NCBI GenBank assembly: GCA_902464595.1
Contig: CABQJX010000097.1
Coordinates: 1-10,619, forward strand
Direction of reading: 5' to 3'
Source: an uncultured Lachnoclostridium sp.
GTDB taxonomy: Bacteria > Bacillota > Clostridia > Lachnospirales > Lachnospiraceae
Length of the DNA: 10,619 nt
In this document: positions 6,182 through 10,619 of the stretch, piece by piece
Numbering within the stretch: the first letter of the stretch is position 1
Layout: the number at the start of each line of letters is the position of its first letter
Made by a program: the position numbers and the translations under genes
The notes under the pieces: model-generated
Database searches by the model: none
Told to the model about the DNA's origin: nothing
Seen by the model: the letters and a program-made list of their open reading frames with translations, nothing else

Positions 6182-7667
6182 ATATCGCTGCAGTTGAGCA
6201 ATCCAAATCCGAACCTGTTTTCTGATCGGCCAATGCGCTTTTTAGGTCATCAAAAGTGATGGTCGTTGTTCCTTCATTGTAGTTGAATGTTATCACCATT
6301 TTGTCATCGTACAGGAAAATGGCGTTGATAAAAGTGTCAATCAGCATCTTACGGTGGGATTTTTGCCGTACATCCAGCTTGCGGAAGCGGTGGAGCCAGA
6401 AGGTCATAAACTCGGCGCTGACCTTGGGCTTCGCCAGCTTCTCACAGGCAATCTTGGTTTCCAGTTCCTCTTTCGTGGCTTCCAGTTCTTCCAGACGGCC
6501 TTTCGTGGACTTGGTCAAGATACCCTGCTGGATGGCGTTCAAGAGGTTTTGAATGGCCGTGTCCGTTTCCCGTAATTGCTGTTCATAGAGCGGCAGATTG
6601 ACATTCTCTCTGTTCTGCAAGTCCATCAGCATGGACACGATGGCCTCAATCGCCTTATCGTCCATTACCAGTCTCATGGTTTCGCTGACCACCAAATCCT
6701 CGACCCACTCTTTACGGACAGATTTTTTATGGCACTCGGTGCGCTTCTTTTTCACCGACACACACTTGTAGTAGTGGTGGACAGTACCTGTGTGGCTGGT
6801 GCCGCTCTCGCCGCAGAGGTAGGCCCCGCAGTAGCCGCAGAACAGCTTGGTCGTCAACAGATAATCGTCCTCGGCCTTGTGGCGGGCCGGGGCTTTCTTG
6901 TTCTTCGCCAGCTTCTCCTGCACCCGGTCAAAGAGGTCTTGGGGGACAATGGCGGGAATACCGTCTGGCACTACAATGTCCCGGTAGGTGTACTCTCCGA
7001 TATAGCGGCGGTTGTTCAAAAGGTGCTGTACGCTGTTGTAGGTCATCTTCTGACCCCGTGTGTTCTTCACACCCTGCTCGTTGAGCCAGTCACGGATGGC
7101 TGTCATGGTGGCTCCCTCGTCATAACGCTGGAATGCCTCCCGGACAAAGGGAGCGGTAAGTGGGTCAAACTGGAAGCACTGGTCGCTATCAATCAGATAG
7201 CCGATAGGACGGGTTCCACCGTTGTACTTGGATTTTAAGGCGTTCTCCGTCATGCCCCGCACTACCTTTTCGGACAGATCGGCGGAGTAGTATTCAGCAT
7301 ATCCTTCCAAGACGCTTTCCAGAATGATCCCATCGGCCCCGTCGGAAATGACCTCGGTGGCAGACACCACCTTAACCCCGTTCTTTTTCAGAGCGGTTTT
7401 GTAGCGGGCGCTGTCGTAGCGGTTGCGGGCAAACCTGTCCAGCTTCCAAACGATAACCATATCGAACAGGCGCTTGCCGCTGTCCTTAATCATGTTCTGA
7501 AATTCCGGACGGTTGTCGGTTTTAGCGGAAAAGGCTCGATCTATGTAGTGGCGAAGGATGGTGATATTGTTCTTTTCAGCAAAGGCGGTACACTCCCGGA
7601 TTTGGCCTTCAATACTTTCTTCTCGCTGATTATCGGAGGAATAACGGGCGTAAATAACTGCTTTCAT
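6180..7667 (-). CDS. Large serine recombinase (site-specific integrase)
   Basis: A 495-residue serine recombinase that would integrate and excise the element through a covalent phosphoserine link. The N-terminal resolvase domain has YARYSSDNQ with the nucleophile at S10, R8 in place, and the second active-site block KLDRFARNR (75-83). The middle recombinase domain runs from about 145 (KYNGGTRPIGYLI) to 260. A zinc ribbon follows with C277, C280, C302 and C312. A coiled-coil stretch is at about 360-415 and a short C-terminal tail completes the typical layout. All catalytic residues I can check are present. The frame opens at 7721, but ATG 7667 is preceded by AAGGAGG (7677-7683) at 9 bases and begins the domain, so it is the start. 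It lies last in the element, next to the junction. No separate directionality factor (xis) is visible beside it. Confidence 0.97.
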   Translation of the reverse strand: MKAVIYARYSSDNQREESIEGQIRECTAFAEKNNITILRHYIDRAFSAKTDNRPEFQNMIKDSGKRLFDMVIVWKLDRFARNRYDSARYKTALKKNGVKVVSATEVISDGADGIILESVLEGYAEYYSADLSEKVVRGMTENALKSKYNGGTRPIGYLIDSDQCFQFDPLTAPFVREAFQRYDEGATMTAIRDWLNEQGVKNTRGQKMTYNSVQHLLNNRRYIGEYTYRDIVVPDGIPAIVPQDLFDRVQEKLAKNKKAPARHKAEDDYLLTTKLFCGYCGAYLCGESGTSHTGTVHHYYKCVSVKKKRTECHKKSVRKEWVEDLVVSETMRLVMDDKAIEAIVSMLMDLQNRENVNLPLYEQQLRETDTAIQNLLNAIQQGILTKSTKGRLEELEATKEELETKIACEKLAKPKVSAEFMTFWLHRFRKLDVRQKSHRKMLIDTFINAIFLYDDKMVITFNYNEGTTTITFDDLKSALADQKTGSDLDCSTAAI

Positions 7668-7686
7668 TTTCTTCAACCTCCTTGTT

Positions 7687-7800
7687 TCTACGCATTTTAA
7701 AGCCGTTCTAGCAGTCAGCATAAGGAATTATATTACCGTAGTGCTGACACACCGCCAGAAGCCGCATAGTACTTCGTCTTTTGCGTCTGAAATGCGTAGA
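7687..7800. repeat. 11-bp inverted repeat framing the recombinase promoter
   Basis: TCTACGCATTT at 7687-7697 is perfectly complementary to AAATGCGTAGA at 7790-7800. It encloses the smaller inverted repeat around the -10 box. The proximal arm lies directly before the recombinase ribosome site, so on a read-through transcript the pair could form a stem next to it. Confidence 0.7.
7714..7748 (-). promoter_or_regulatory. Recombinase promoter -10 box inside an inverted repeat
   Basis: On the minus strand a perfect TATAAT (7727-7732) lies about 60 bases before the recombinase ATG. It is centred within the inverted repeat GTCAGCA (7714-7720) / TGCTGAC (7742-7748). No good -35 hexamer stands at the right distance, so the promoter may need an activator or be normally silent. 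Confidence 0.5.
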
Positions 7801-7813
7801 TATGATACTGATT

Positions 7814-7847
7814 AGTGGGCGCAAGCAGCTTTCTGCTTGCACCCACT
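7814..7847 (-). other. 15-bp RNA hairpin between the HTH_16 gene and the recombinase
   Basis: Arms 7814-7828 and 7833-7847 with a four-base loop form a stem that is continuous on the minus strand because the single non-Watson-Crick position is a U-G wobble. On the plus strand the same position is a C-A mismatch. No U tract follows, so it is not a standard terminator and may be an RNA stability, antitermination or regulatory element. Confidence 0.6.
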
Positions 7848-7862
7848 TGGTTACTGCACAGC

Positions 7863-7929
7863 AAAACCAGGGAATGACGTCAAGGGCGCGAAGCGTTCAT
7901 TTTGACCCTTGCACGGCATTCCCCGGCTT
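7863..7929 (-). terminator. Large structured RNA, probable terminator after the HTH_16 gene
   Basis: Starting two bases after the stop codon of the HTH_16 gene, the minus-strand RNA can form a 14-bp outer stem (7863-7876 with 7916-7929, including two G-U pairs), an internal loop, a 7-bp stem CAAGGGU/GCCCUUG and a small CGC-UUC-GCG tip. The outer stem ends in UGGUUUUG, a weak U tract. It probably ends or attenuates the cargo-regulator transcript before the recombinase. Confidence 0.6.
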
Positions 7930-7931
7930 TG

Positions 7932-8165
7932 TTATTTCTTCGTAATGGCCTGCATCAATTTACTTTGCAAACGACCTTTCATATATGGGTCTACCTGCTT
8001 ATGGGTCTGCCCGCTCTCATCGACCATTGTCCGCAAACACAACTTGTTGATATAAGCATCATAGTGCTGCAAAATCTTTTCCATCGCATCGGCCTCTCCT
8101 GCGCGGGCTGCCTCGATAACGGATAGAAGCGGTGGGGGCTTGTATTTGCCGCTTGATTTTTTCAT
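7932..8165 (-). CDS. HTH_16 family protein like Tn916 Orf8
   Basis: A 77-residue protein typical of the helix-turn-helix family found in conjugative transposons. The core PPLLSVIEAARAGEADAMEK followed by ILQHYDAYINKL...VDPYMKGRLQSKLMQAI matches the pattern of proteins such as Orf8 of Tn916, which act with a sigma-like partner to drive excision genes. ATG 8165 overlaps the stop of the sigma-like gene (ATGA), so translation is coupled. A weak GGGGA site lies about 10 bases upstream. An open extension to 8246 is only the sigma gene read in another frame. It is followed at once by a large RNA hairpin. Its regulatory target is inferred from position, not shown. Confidence 0.87.
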   Translation of the reverse strand: MKKSSGKYKPPPLLSVIEAARAGEADAMEKILQHYDAYINKLCLRTMVDESGQTHKQVDPYMKGRLQSKLMQAITKK

Positions 8166-8581
8166 GGAAGATTCCCCGTCAGTTGTTCCCGCATATTCCG
8201 CAAAATACTTGTACGGCGGCGCTGAATGGCACTTCTGGAACAGCACATCCTTCTGCCGATTTCCCGGTCGTTCAGTTCCAACACAAAGCGCAAAATCAAA
8301 AGTCGTCGCTCTGACTGCGGTAGCTTCTCAATGATATTTGCCAACTGCTCATTGCTGATTTGCAGGGTATAACCATCCGCTGAAAAGGCTATGTAATCAC
8401 TGGGATACTGATCTGTCGTGCAGATTCCGTCCATAATCGGCTGCGGCAAATGATTCAGAGATACCAGCCATTTGTTTTGACAGGAAAATTCCCGAAAACA
8501 GTCCAGCATTGCATGGCGCAGGACAACTTTGCAGAAGGAATCAAAGCGGTGGCGCTCCGCAGTATCTTCATAAACCATCAT
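8162..8581 (-). CDS. Sigma-70-family RNA polymerase sigma factor-like regulator (Tn916 Orf7 type)
   Basis: A 139-residue protein with a region-4-like DNA-binding end: NEQLANIIEKLPQSERRLLILRF (78-99) followed by a helix-turn-helix, LNDREIGRRMCCSRSAIQRRR (about 103-123). The N-terminal part, with DSFCKVVLRHAMLDCFREF, resembles the short conjugative-transposon sigma factors, and region 2 is reduced. The start is one of two adjacent ATGs (8581 or 8578), after AAAGGAG 6-9 bases upstream. The start codon lies inside the last codons of the acetyltransferase gene (14-base overlap), and the stop overlaps the HTH_16 start. It therefore belongs to the cargo transcript and probably activates the recombination genes, as proposed for Orf7 in Tn916. 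Confidence 0.87.
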   Translation of the reverse strand: MMVYEDTAERHRFDSFCKVVLRHAMLDCFREFSCQNKWLVSLNHLPQPIMDGICTTDQYPSDYIAFSADGYTLQISNEQLANIIEKLPQSERRLLILRFVLELNDREIGRRMCCSRSAIQRRRTSILRNMREQLTGNLP

Positions 8582-9224
8582 GGGACTCTCCTTTGCATAA
8601 CGGCTGCAAACGGTCAATTCTCCCGGCCTGAATATCTGAAATATGCTGCTTTATTTTTTCTTCAGGCCAGTCCCACCAGTTAATTTGCAGTAAGGCCGCG
8701 ATGGTATCATCCGAGAAGCGTTTGCGGATTGTTTTGGCGGGAACGCCGCCGACAATCGTATAAGGCGGCACATCTTTTGTTACGACGGCGCGAGTGCCGA
8801 TGATTGCGCCATCTCCAATGGTAACACCAGACAGAATCACAGCCTCATATCCGATCCACACATCGTTGCCGATGATAATATCGCCTTTATTGTTCCATGC
8901 GCTCGTTATGTTCTGGACATCCAGTCCCCATTCTTCAAAAAAGATCGGAAACGGATAGGTGGACAAGGATGCTTGTGTATGGTTGGCGCTGGTGAACAAA
9001 AACTTTGCCCCGCAGGCGATGGAACAAAATTTTCCGATGATAAGTTTGTCATGGTTGATCGGATAATGGTACAGTACATTGTTCTTCTCAAACTGCCGCG
9101 GGTCATAGACGAAGTCGTTATACATGGTAAACTCCCCAACAAGGATGTTGGGATTTTTGATGACATTTTTCAGATATACGGTTTCGTGGTCGTTGGTGCG
9201 AGGATAAATGTTTTTTGGATTCAT
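8568..9224 (-). CDS. Vat/CatB-type xenobiotic O-acetyltransferase
   Basis: A 218-residue hexapeptide-repeat acetyltransferase that uses acetyl-CoA to acetylate a hydroxyl, in this family often on streptogramin A or chloramphenicol. Features shared with Vat enzymes are NPNILVGEFTMY (24-35), LYHYPINHDKLIIGKFCSIA (51-70), the catalytic histidine H82 in SANHTQASLSTYPF, the left-handed beta-helix turns KGDIIIGNDVWIGYEAVIL and GVTIGDGAIIGTRAVVTKDV, and the loop VPPYTIVGGVPAKTIRKRF before the WWDWPEEKI helix. The key residues are intact. Which drug it modifies cannot be told from sequence, and a housekeeping or bile/xenobiotic substrate is possible. ATG 9224 has GAGGAGG 7 bases upstream. It lies 20 bases after the amide hydrolase and its C-terminal codons overlap the sigma-like gene. 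Confidence 0.92.
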   Translation of the reverse strand: MNPKNIYPRTNDHETVYLKNVIKNPNILVGEFTMYNDFVYDPRQFEKNNVLYHYPINHDKLIIGKFCSIACGAKFLFTSANHTQASLSTYPFPIFFEEWGLDVQNITSAWNNKGDIIIGNDVWIGYEAVILSGVTIGDGAIIGTRAVVTKDVPPYTIVGGVPAKTIRKRFSDDTIAALLQINWWDWPEEKIKQHISDIQAGRIDRLQPLCKGESHDGL

Positions 9225-9244
9225 GACTTTCCCTCCTCTCGAAG

Positions 9245-9943
9245 TTATGAGAACTCGTATCTCTCAATCCGTGAAAAATGGTTGTTCTCCACATAGTAAA
9301 CAGTGTGTTCCTTTGCCGAATAAACGAAAGAAACTCTGGTGGCCCAGATTCCTTCCTGCCGGACGGCTTGAAGTACAGAAAACGCATCAGTGACAGTAAA
9401 CTGCTTTCCGTAAGTGTTCAGAAGTTGAGCAGCCCTTTCGTATCGGTCATCTCCCGGCACAAGAAAAGGCATTGTGCTTTCCGGAGCAAGGACAGAGTAA
9501 TTGGTAATCAGCGAGTAGCGCCCATGATCTTCTCGCCAGCCAATACCCGGTTCAACGATCAGGGTACGCCCCTGCTGGTCGGACAGCATGGCCTGCATGG
9601 TAGCATCCGGGGCATAGACAATCTTCCGTTCCTGCACGATATGCAGTGCATCGTCAAAACTGATTTTTGCCTCCACAAACTGTTCTGTCAGGTCTGCGAT
9701 TGTCATGCAACTTTTGGAATTCTGATAGGCCCCCTCCGGGTTTCCGTGAACATACAACAAGGTTCCGACATTTCCGTTGCGGTTCACGCCATGATAGGAA
9801 TGACGCACCCCATCGGGCCGTAGGATGCCGATATAAAAGCGGTCTTTTTCTGTTATGATTTTGTGATCCCATACGGCAAGGTCAATCTCAAAATTAAAGC
9901 CGGTGATGGTATCGTCACCTCGGTAGACAAATCGAGTACACAT
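9245..9943 (-). CDS. Linear amide C-N hydrolase, choloylglycine hydrolase-like Ntn hydrolase
   Basis: A 232-residue protein starting MCTRFVYRGDDTITGFNFEID. After removal of Met, Cys2 would be the N-terminal nucleophile of the choloylglycine hydrolase/penicillin V acylase superfamily, which cleaves linear amides such as bile salts, penicillin V or acyl-homoserine lactones. Other matching blocks are SYHGVNRNGNVGTLLYVHG (N54), SLITNYSVL (N148 in TNY) and WATRVSFVYS (R203). The usual GRNxD block reads GFNFEID, so the arginine common in bile salt hydrolases is absent, and the protein is about 80-90 residues shorter than those enzymes. The substrate is open. ATG 9943 has GAGAGG 8 bases upstream and places Cys at position 2, so the open extension to 10009 is rejected. 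It is the first gene of the cargo operon. Confidence 0.85.
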   Translation of the reverse strand: MCTRFVYRGDDTITGFNFEIDLAVWDHKIITEKDRFYIGILRPDGVRHSYHGVNRNGNVGTLLYVHGNPEGAYQNSKSCMTIADLTEQFVEAKISFDDALHIVQERKIVYAPDATMQAMLSDQQGRTLIVEPGIGWREDHGRYSLITNYSVLAPESTMPFLVPGDDRYERAAQLLNTYGKQFTVTDAFSVLQAVRQEGIWATRVSFVYSAKEHTVYYVENNHFSRIERYEFS

Positions 9944-9979
9944 GGTCTTTTCCTCTCTTGTGATGTATTTGTTATTTTT

Positions 9980-10008
9980 ATCGTACTGCCGATACGAACA
10001 CTTTTCCA
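9980..10008 (-). promoter_or_regulatory. Possible promoter of the hydrolase-acetyltransferase operon
   Basis: On the minus strand, TGGAAA (10003-10008), a 17-base spacer and TACGAT (9980-9985) form a weak sigma-A-like pair. A small inverted repeat TATCG/CGATA (9979-9983, 9990-9994) overlaps the -10 box and could be an operator. The terminator just upstream makes a promoter in this gap necessary, but this exact placement is uncertain. Confidence 0.35.
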
Positions 10009-10043
10009 TCCACCAGACAATACCGAATCAATCTGTATCAAAC

Positions 10044-10074
10044 AAAAAGCAGGGGCTGCATTTCTGCAACCCCT
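10044..10074 (-). terminator. Intrinsic terminator after the CD3324-like gene
   Basis: The minus-strand RNA folds into a 10-bp stem (AGGGGUUGCA with UGCAGCCCCU, one U-G pair) closed by a GAAA tetraloop, followed by GCUUUUUG. It begins 6 bases after the stop codon at 10081. This is a textbook intrinsic terminator and separates the gene from the hydrolase operon. Confidence 0.9.
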
Positions 10075-10080
10075 ACCGGT

Positions 10081-10344
10081 TCATTTCTGATAAATGATCT
10101 TACGAATGGCTGATACGGACAGGAAATATTTTTCCGCTAACGCCTCCATAGAGGTTCCGTTCTGAAACTCCTCTACGATTTGGCGGTTTCGTTGCTGTAA
10201 TTCCTGCCGGTAGCCCGAAGTTTCTCCCCATCGCTTTTGCTGCGCTTGATCGGCGGGAACATAAAGATAGCCCCCTTGAATATAGCTTTGCAATTCCTTG
10301 ACCAGCGCATCGGGAAGAAGATTTTTTGCATTGATGTATTTCAT
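10081..10344 (-). CDS. CD3324-family (Mor-like helix-turn-helix) protein
   Basis: An 87-residue protein that begins MKYINAKNLLPDALVKELQ, continues with SYIQGGYLYVPADQAQQKRWG and ETSGYRQELQQRNRQIVEEF, and ends in a helix-turn-helix, TSMEALAEKYFLSVSAIRKII (about 65-85). This is the layout of CD3324-family proteins, which resemble the DNA-binding part of Mor-type activators. The function is unproven; DNA binding is likely. ATG 10344 has AAGGAGG 8 bases upstream. A longer open frame to 10446 is rejected because it crosses the structured leader. It is a single-gene unit with its own promoter (10509-10537), a leader of about 158 bases with a hairpin, and a terminator directly behind it. Confidence 0.87.
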   Translation of the reverse strand: MKYINAKNLLPDALVKELQSYIQGGYLYVPADQAQQKRWGETSGYRQELQQRNRQIVEEFQNGTSMEALAEKYFLSVSAIRKIIYQK

Positions 10345-10408
10345 GCAGGCTTCCTCCTTGAGATGATTGTCAAGCAGCAAAGCCAGCATATTGATTATGC
10401 GACAATTT

Positions 10409-10474
10409 TTACTCCATGCAAACGTCGCAATCCACTGGCTTTGCATGGAGCCGTACTTCGTTGAGTTTTGTCAT
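10409..10474 (-). CDS. Possible 21-residue leader peptide
   Basis: Within the leader of the CD3324-like gene an ATG at 10474 opens a 21-codon frame ending at TAA 10409-10411. The peptide starts MTKLNEVRLHAKPV and ends CDVCME. Its codons cover both arms of the leader hairpin, as in ribosome-controlled attenuators, but only a weak ribosome site is visible. It may be chance. An overlapping 34-codon frame starting near the predicted transcript start is an alternative. Confidence 0.2.
   Translation of the reverse strand: MTKLNEVRLHAKPVDCDVCME
10411..10451 (-). other. 12-bp hairpin in the leader of the CD3324-like gene
   Basis: CTCCATGCAAA (10412-10422) and TTTGCATGGAG (10440-10450) are perfectly complementary and gain one G-U pair on the minus strand, around a 17-base loop. 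It lies about 50-90 bases downstream of the predicted transcription start and has no U tract. It could be a regulator site in DNA or a leader structure in RNA. Confidence 0.65.
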
Positions 10475-10508
10475 TCGACACCACTTCTTTCTGTTTCATA
10501 GCATCTTT

Positions 10509-10537
10509 ATCATACCACGCAACTTGAAATCGCTCAA
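10509..10537 (-). promoter_or_regulatory. Promoter of the CD3324-like gene with palindrome over the -35 box
   Basis: On the minus strand, TTGAGC (10532-10537), 17 bases and TATGAT (10509-10514) give a good sigma-A-type promoter. The palindrome AAATCG-ctcaa-CGATTT (10527-10543) covers the -35 box and is a candidate operator. The predicted start is near 10502. Confidence 0.65.
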
Positions 10538-10619
10538 CGATTTTTTGTAAATAGCGGGTAGAAATATAAGCCATTTATGATAATGTCTCAGTATATCACA
10601 AATGAAAATGTCCCGGATA

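Larger units (their letters stand above)
6095..10619 (-). mobile_element. Part of an integrative (conjugative or mobilizable) element with a serine recombinase
   Basis: From about 6095 to the right edge the genes change from core housekeeping to mobile-element types: a large serine recombinase at the end, an HTH_16 protein and a sigma-like factor in the order of Tn916 orf7-orf8, and cargo enzymes. Transfer genes are not in the window and neither is the other end, so conjugation is not shown. The left boundary is uncertain by about 40 bases and the right one lies outside. Confidence 0.75.
10345..10619. other. Non-coding leader and upstream region of the CD3324-like gene
   Basis: This stretch holds the promoter at 10509-10537, a 12-bp leader hairpin (10411-10451), and at most a doubtful 21-codon frame. 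No larger gene is visible in the last 100 bases; the rest of the element lies beyond the right edge. Confidence 0.6.

Noticed and set aside
6576..7238. Long open frame on the plus strand inside the recombinase gene
   Set aside because: It is antisense to a well-conserved recombinase, has no ribosome site and resembles no protein I know; it is a codon-bias shadow.
7932..8581. Toxin-antitoxin pair
   Set aside because: Size and overlap would fit, but the sequences match a region-4 sigma-like protein and an HTH_16 protein of conjugative transposons.
8568..9224. Housekeeping serine or maltose acetyltransferase
   Set aside because: The VGEF...LYHYPI...SANHT pattern and WWDWP helix match the xenobiotic Vat/CatB branch better, although the exact substrate stays open.
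10411..10451. Intrinsic terminator of an upstream gene
   Set aside because: The stem is not followed by a U tract on either strand, and it lies downstream of a good promoter within the leader.

Overview
The window looks like a chromosomal segment of a low-to-mid GC Gram-positive gut anaerobe (Bacillota, class Clostridia, most likely Lachnospiraceae) into which a conjugative or mobilizable element has inserted. The basis is strong AGGAGG-type ribosome sites, sigma-A-type promoters, the family resemblance of the proteins and the cargo style of the element. The species cannot be read from the sequence. Every gene I can support lies on the minus strand, so transcription runs from high to low coordinates.

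Host part (about 1-6094, listed in transcription order): a small zinc-finger anti-sigma-like protein with one C-terminal membrane segment (5692-6021, own promoter), polA (2722-5526), coaE (2101-2703), a WalJ/YycJ-type metallo-beta-lactamase-fold protein (1281-2078), an ACT-domain protein of the UPF0237 family (941-1213) and the first 306 residues of a DUF711/UPF0210 (PFL family) protein that runs off the left edge. polA, coaE and walJ are separated by only 18-22 bases and are probably one operon. The ACT and DUF711 genes are a 21-base-spaced pair.

Element part (about 6095-10619, incomplete on the right): in transcription order a CD3324-like DNA-binding protein with its own promoter, structured leader and intrinsic terminator; an N-terminal-nucleophile linear amide hydrolase; a Vat/CatB-type left-handed beta-helix acetyltransferase; a sigma-70-like factor; an HTH_16 protein like Orf8 of Tn916; a 264-base non-coding stretch with two strong RNA hairpins and nested inverted repeats around a TATAAT box; and a large serine recombinase ending in a terminator hairpin. 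The hydrolase, acetyltransferase, sigma factor and HTH_16 genes are tightly packed (20-base gap, 14-base overlap, 4-base ATGA overlap). Expression of the probable drug- or amide-modifying cargo is therefore likely coupled to the regulators that precede the recombinase, which recalls the Tn916 logic. The element end should lie between the anti-sigma gene promoter and the recombinase terminator (about 6094-6137).

The most unusual points are: a DNA polymerase I whose 5'-nuclease domain is intact in frame but has lost part of the arch region and several metal-binding acids, and whose 3'-5' exonuclease motifs are also missing; the hydrolase/acetyltransferase cargo fused to the mobility regulators; and several RNA hairpins whose G-U wobbles make sense only on the minus strand.
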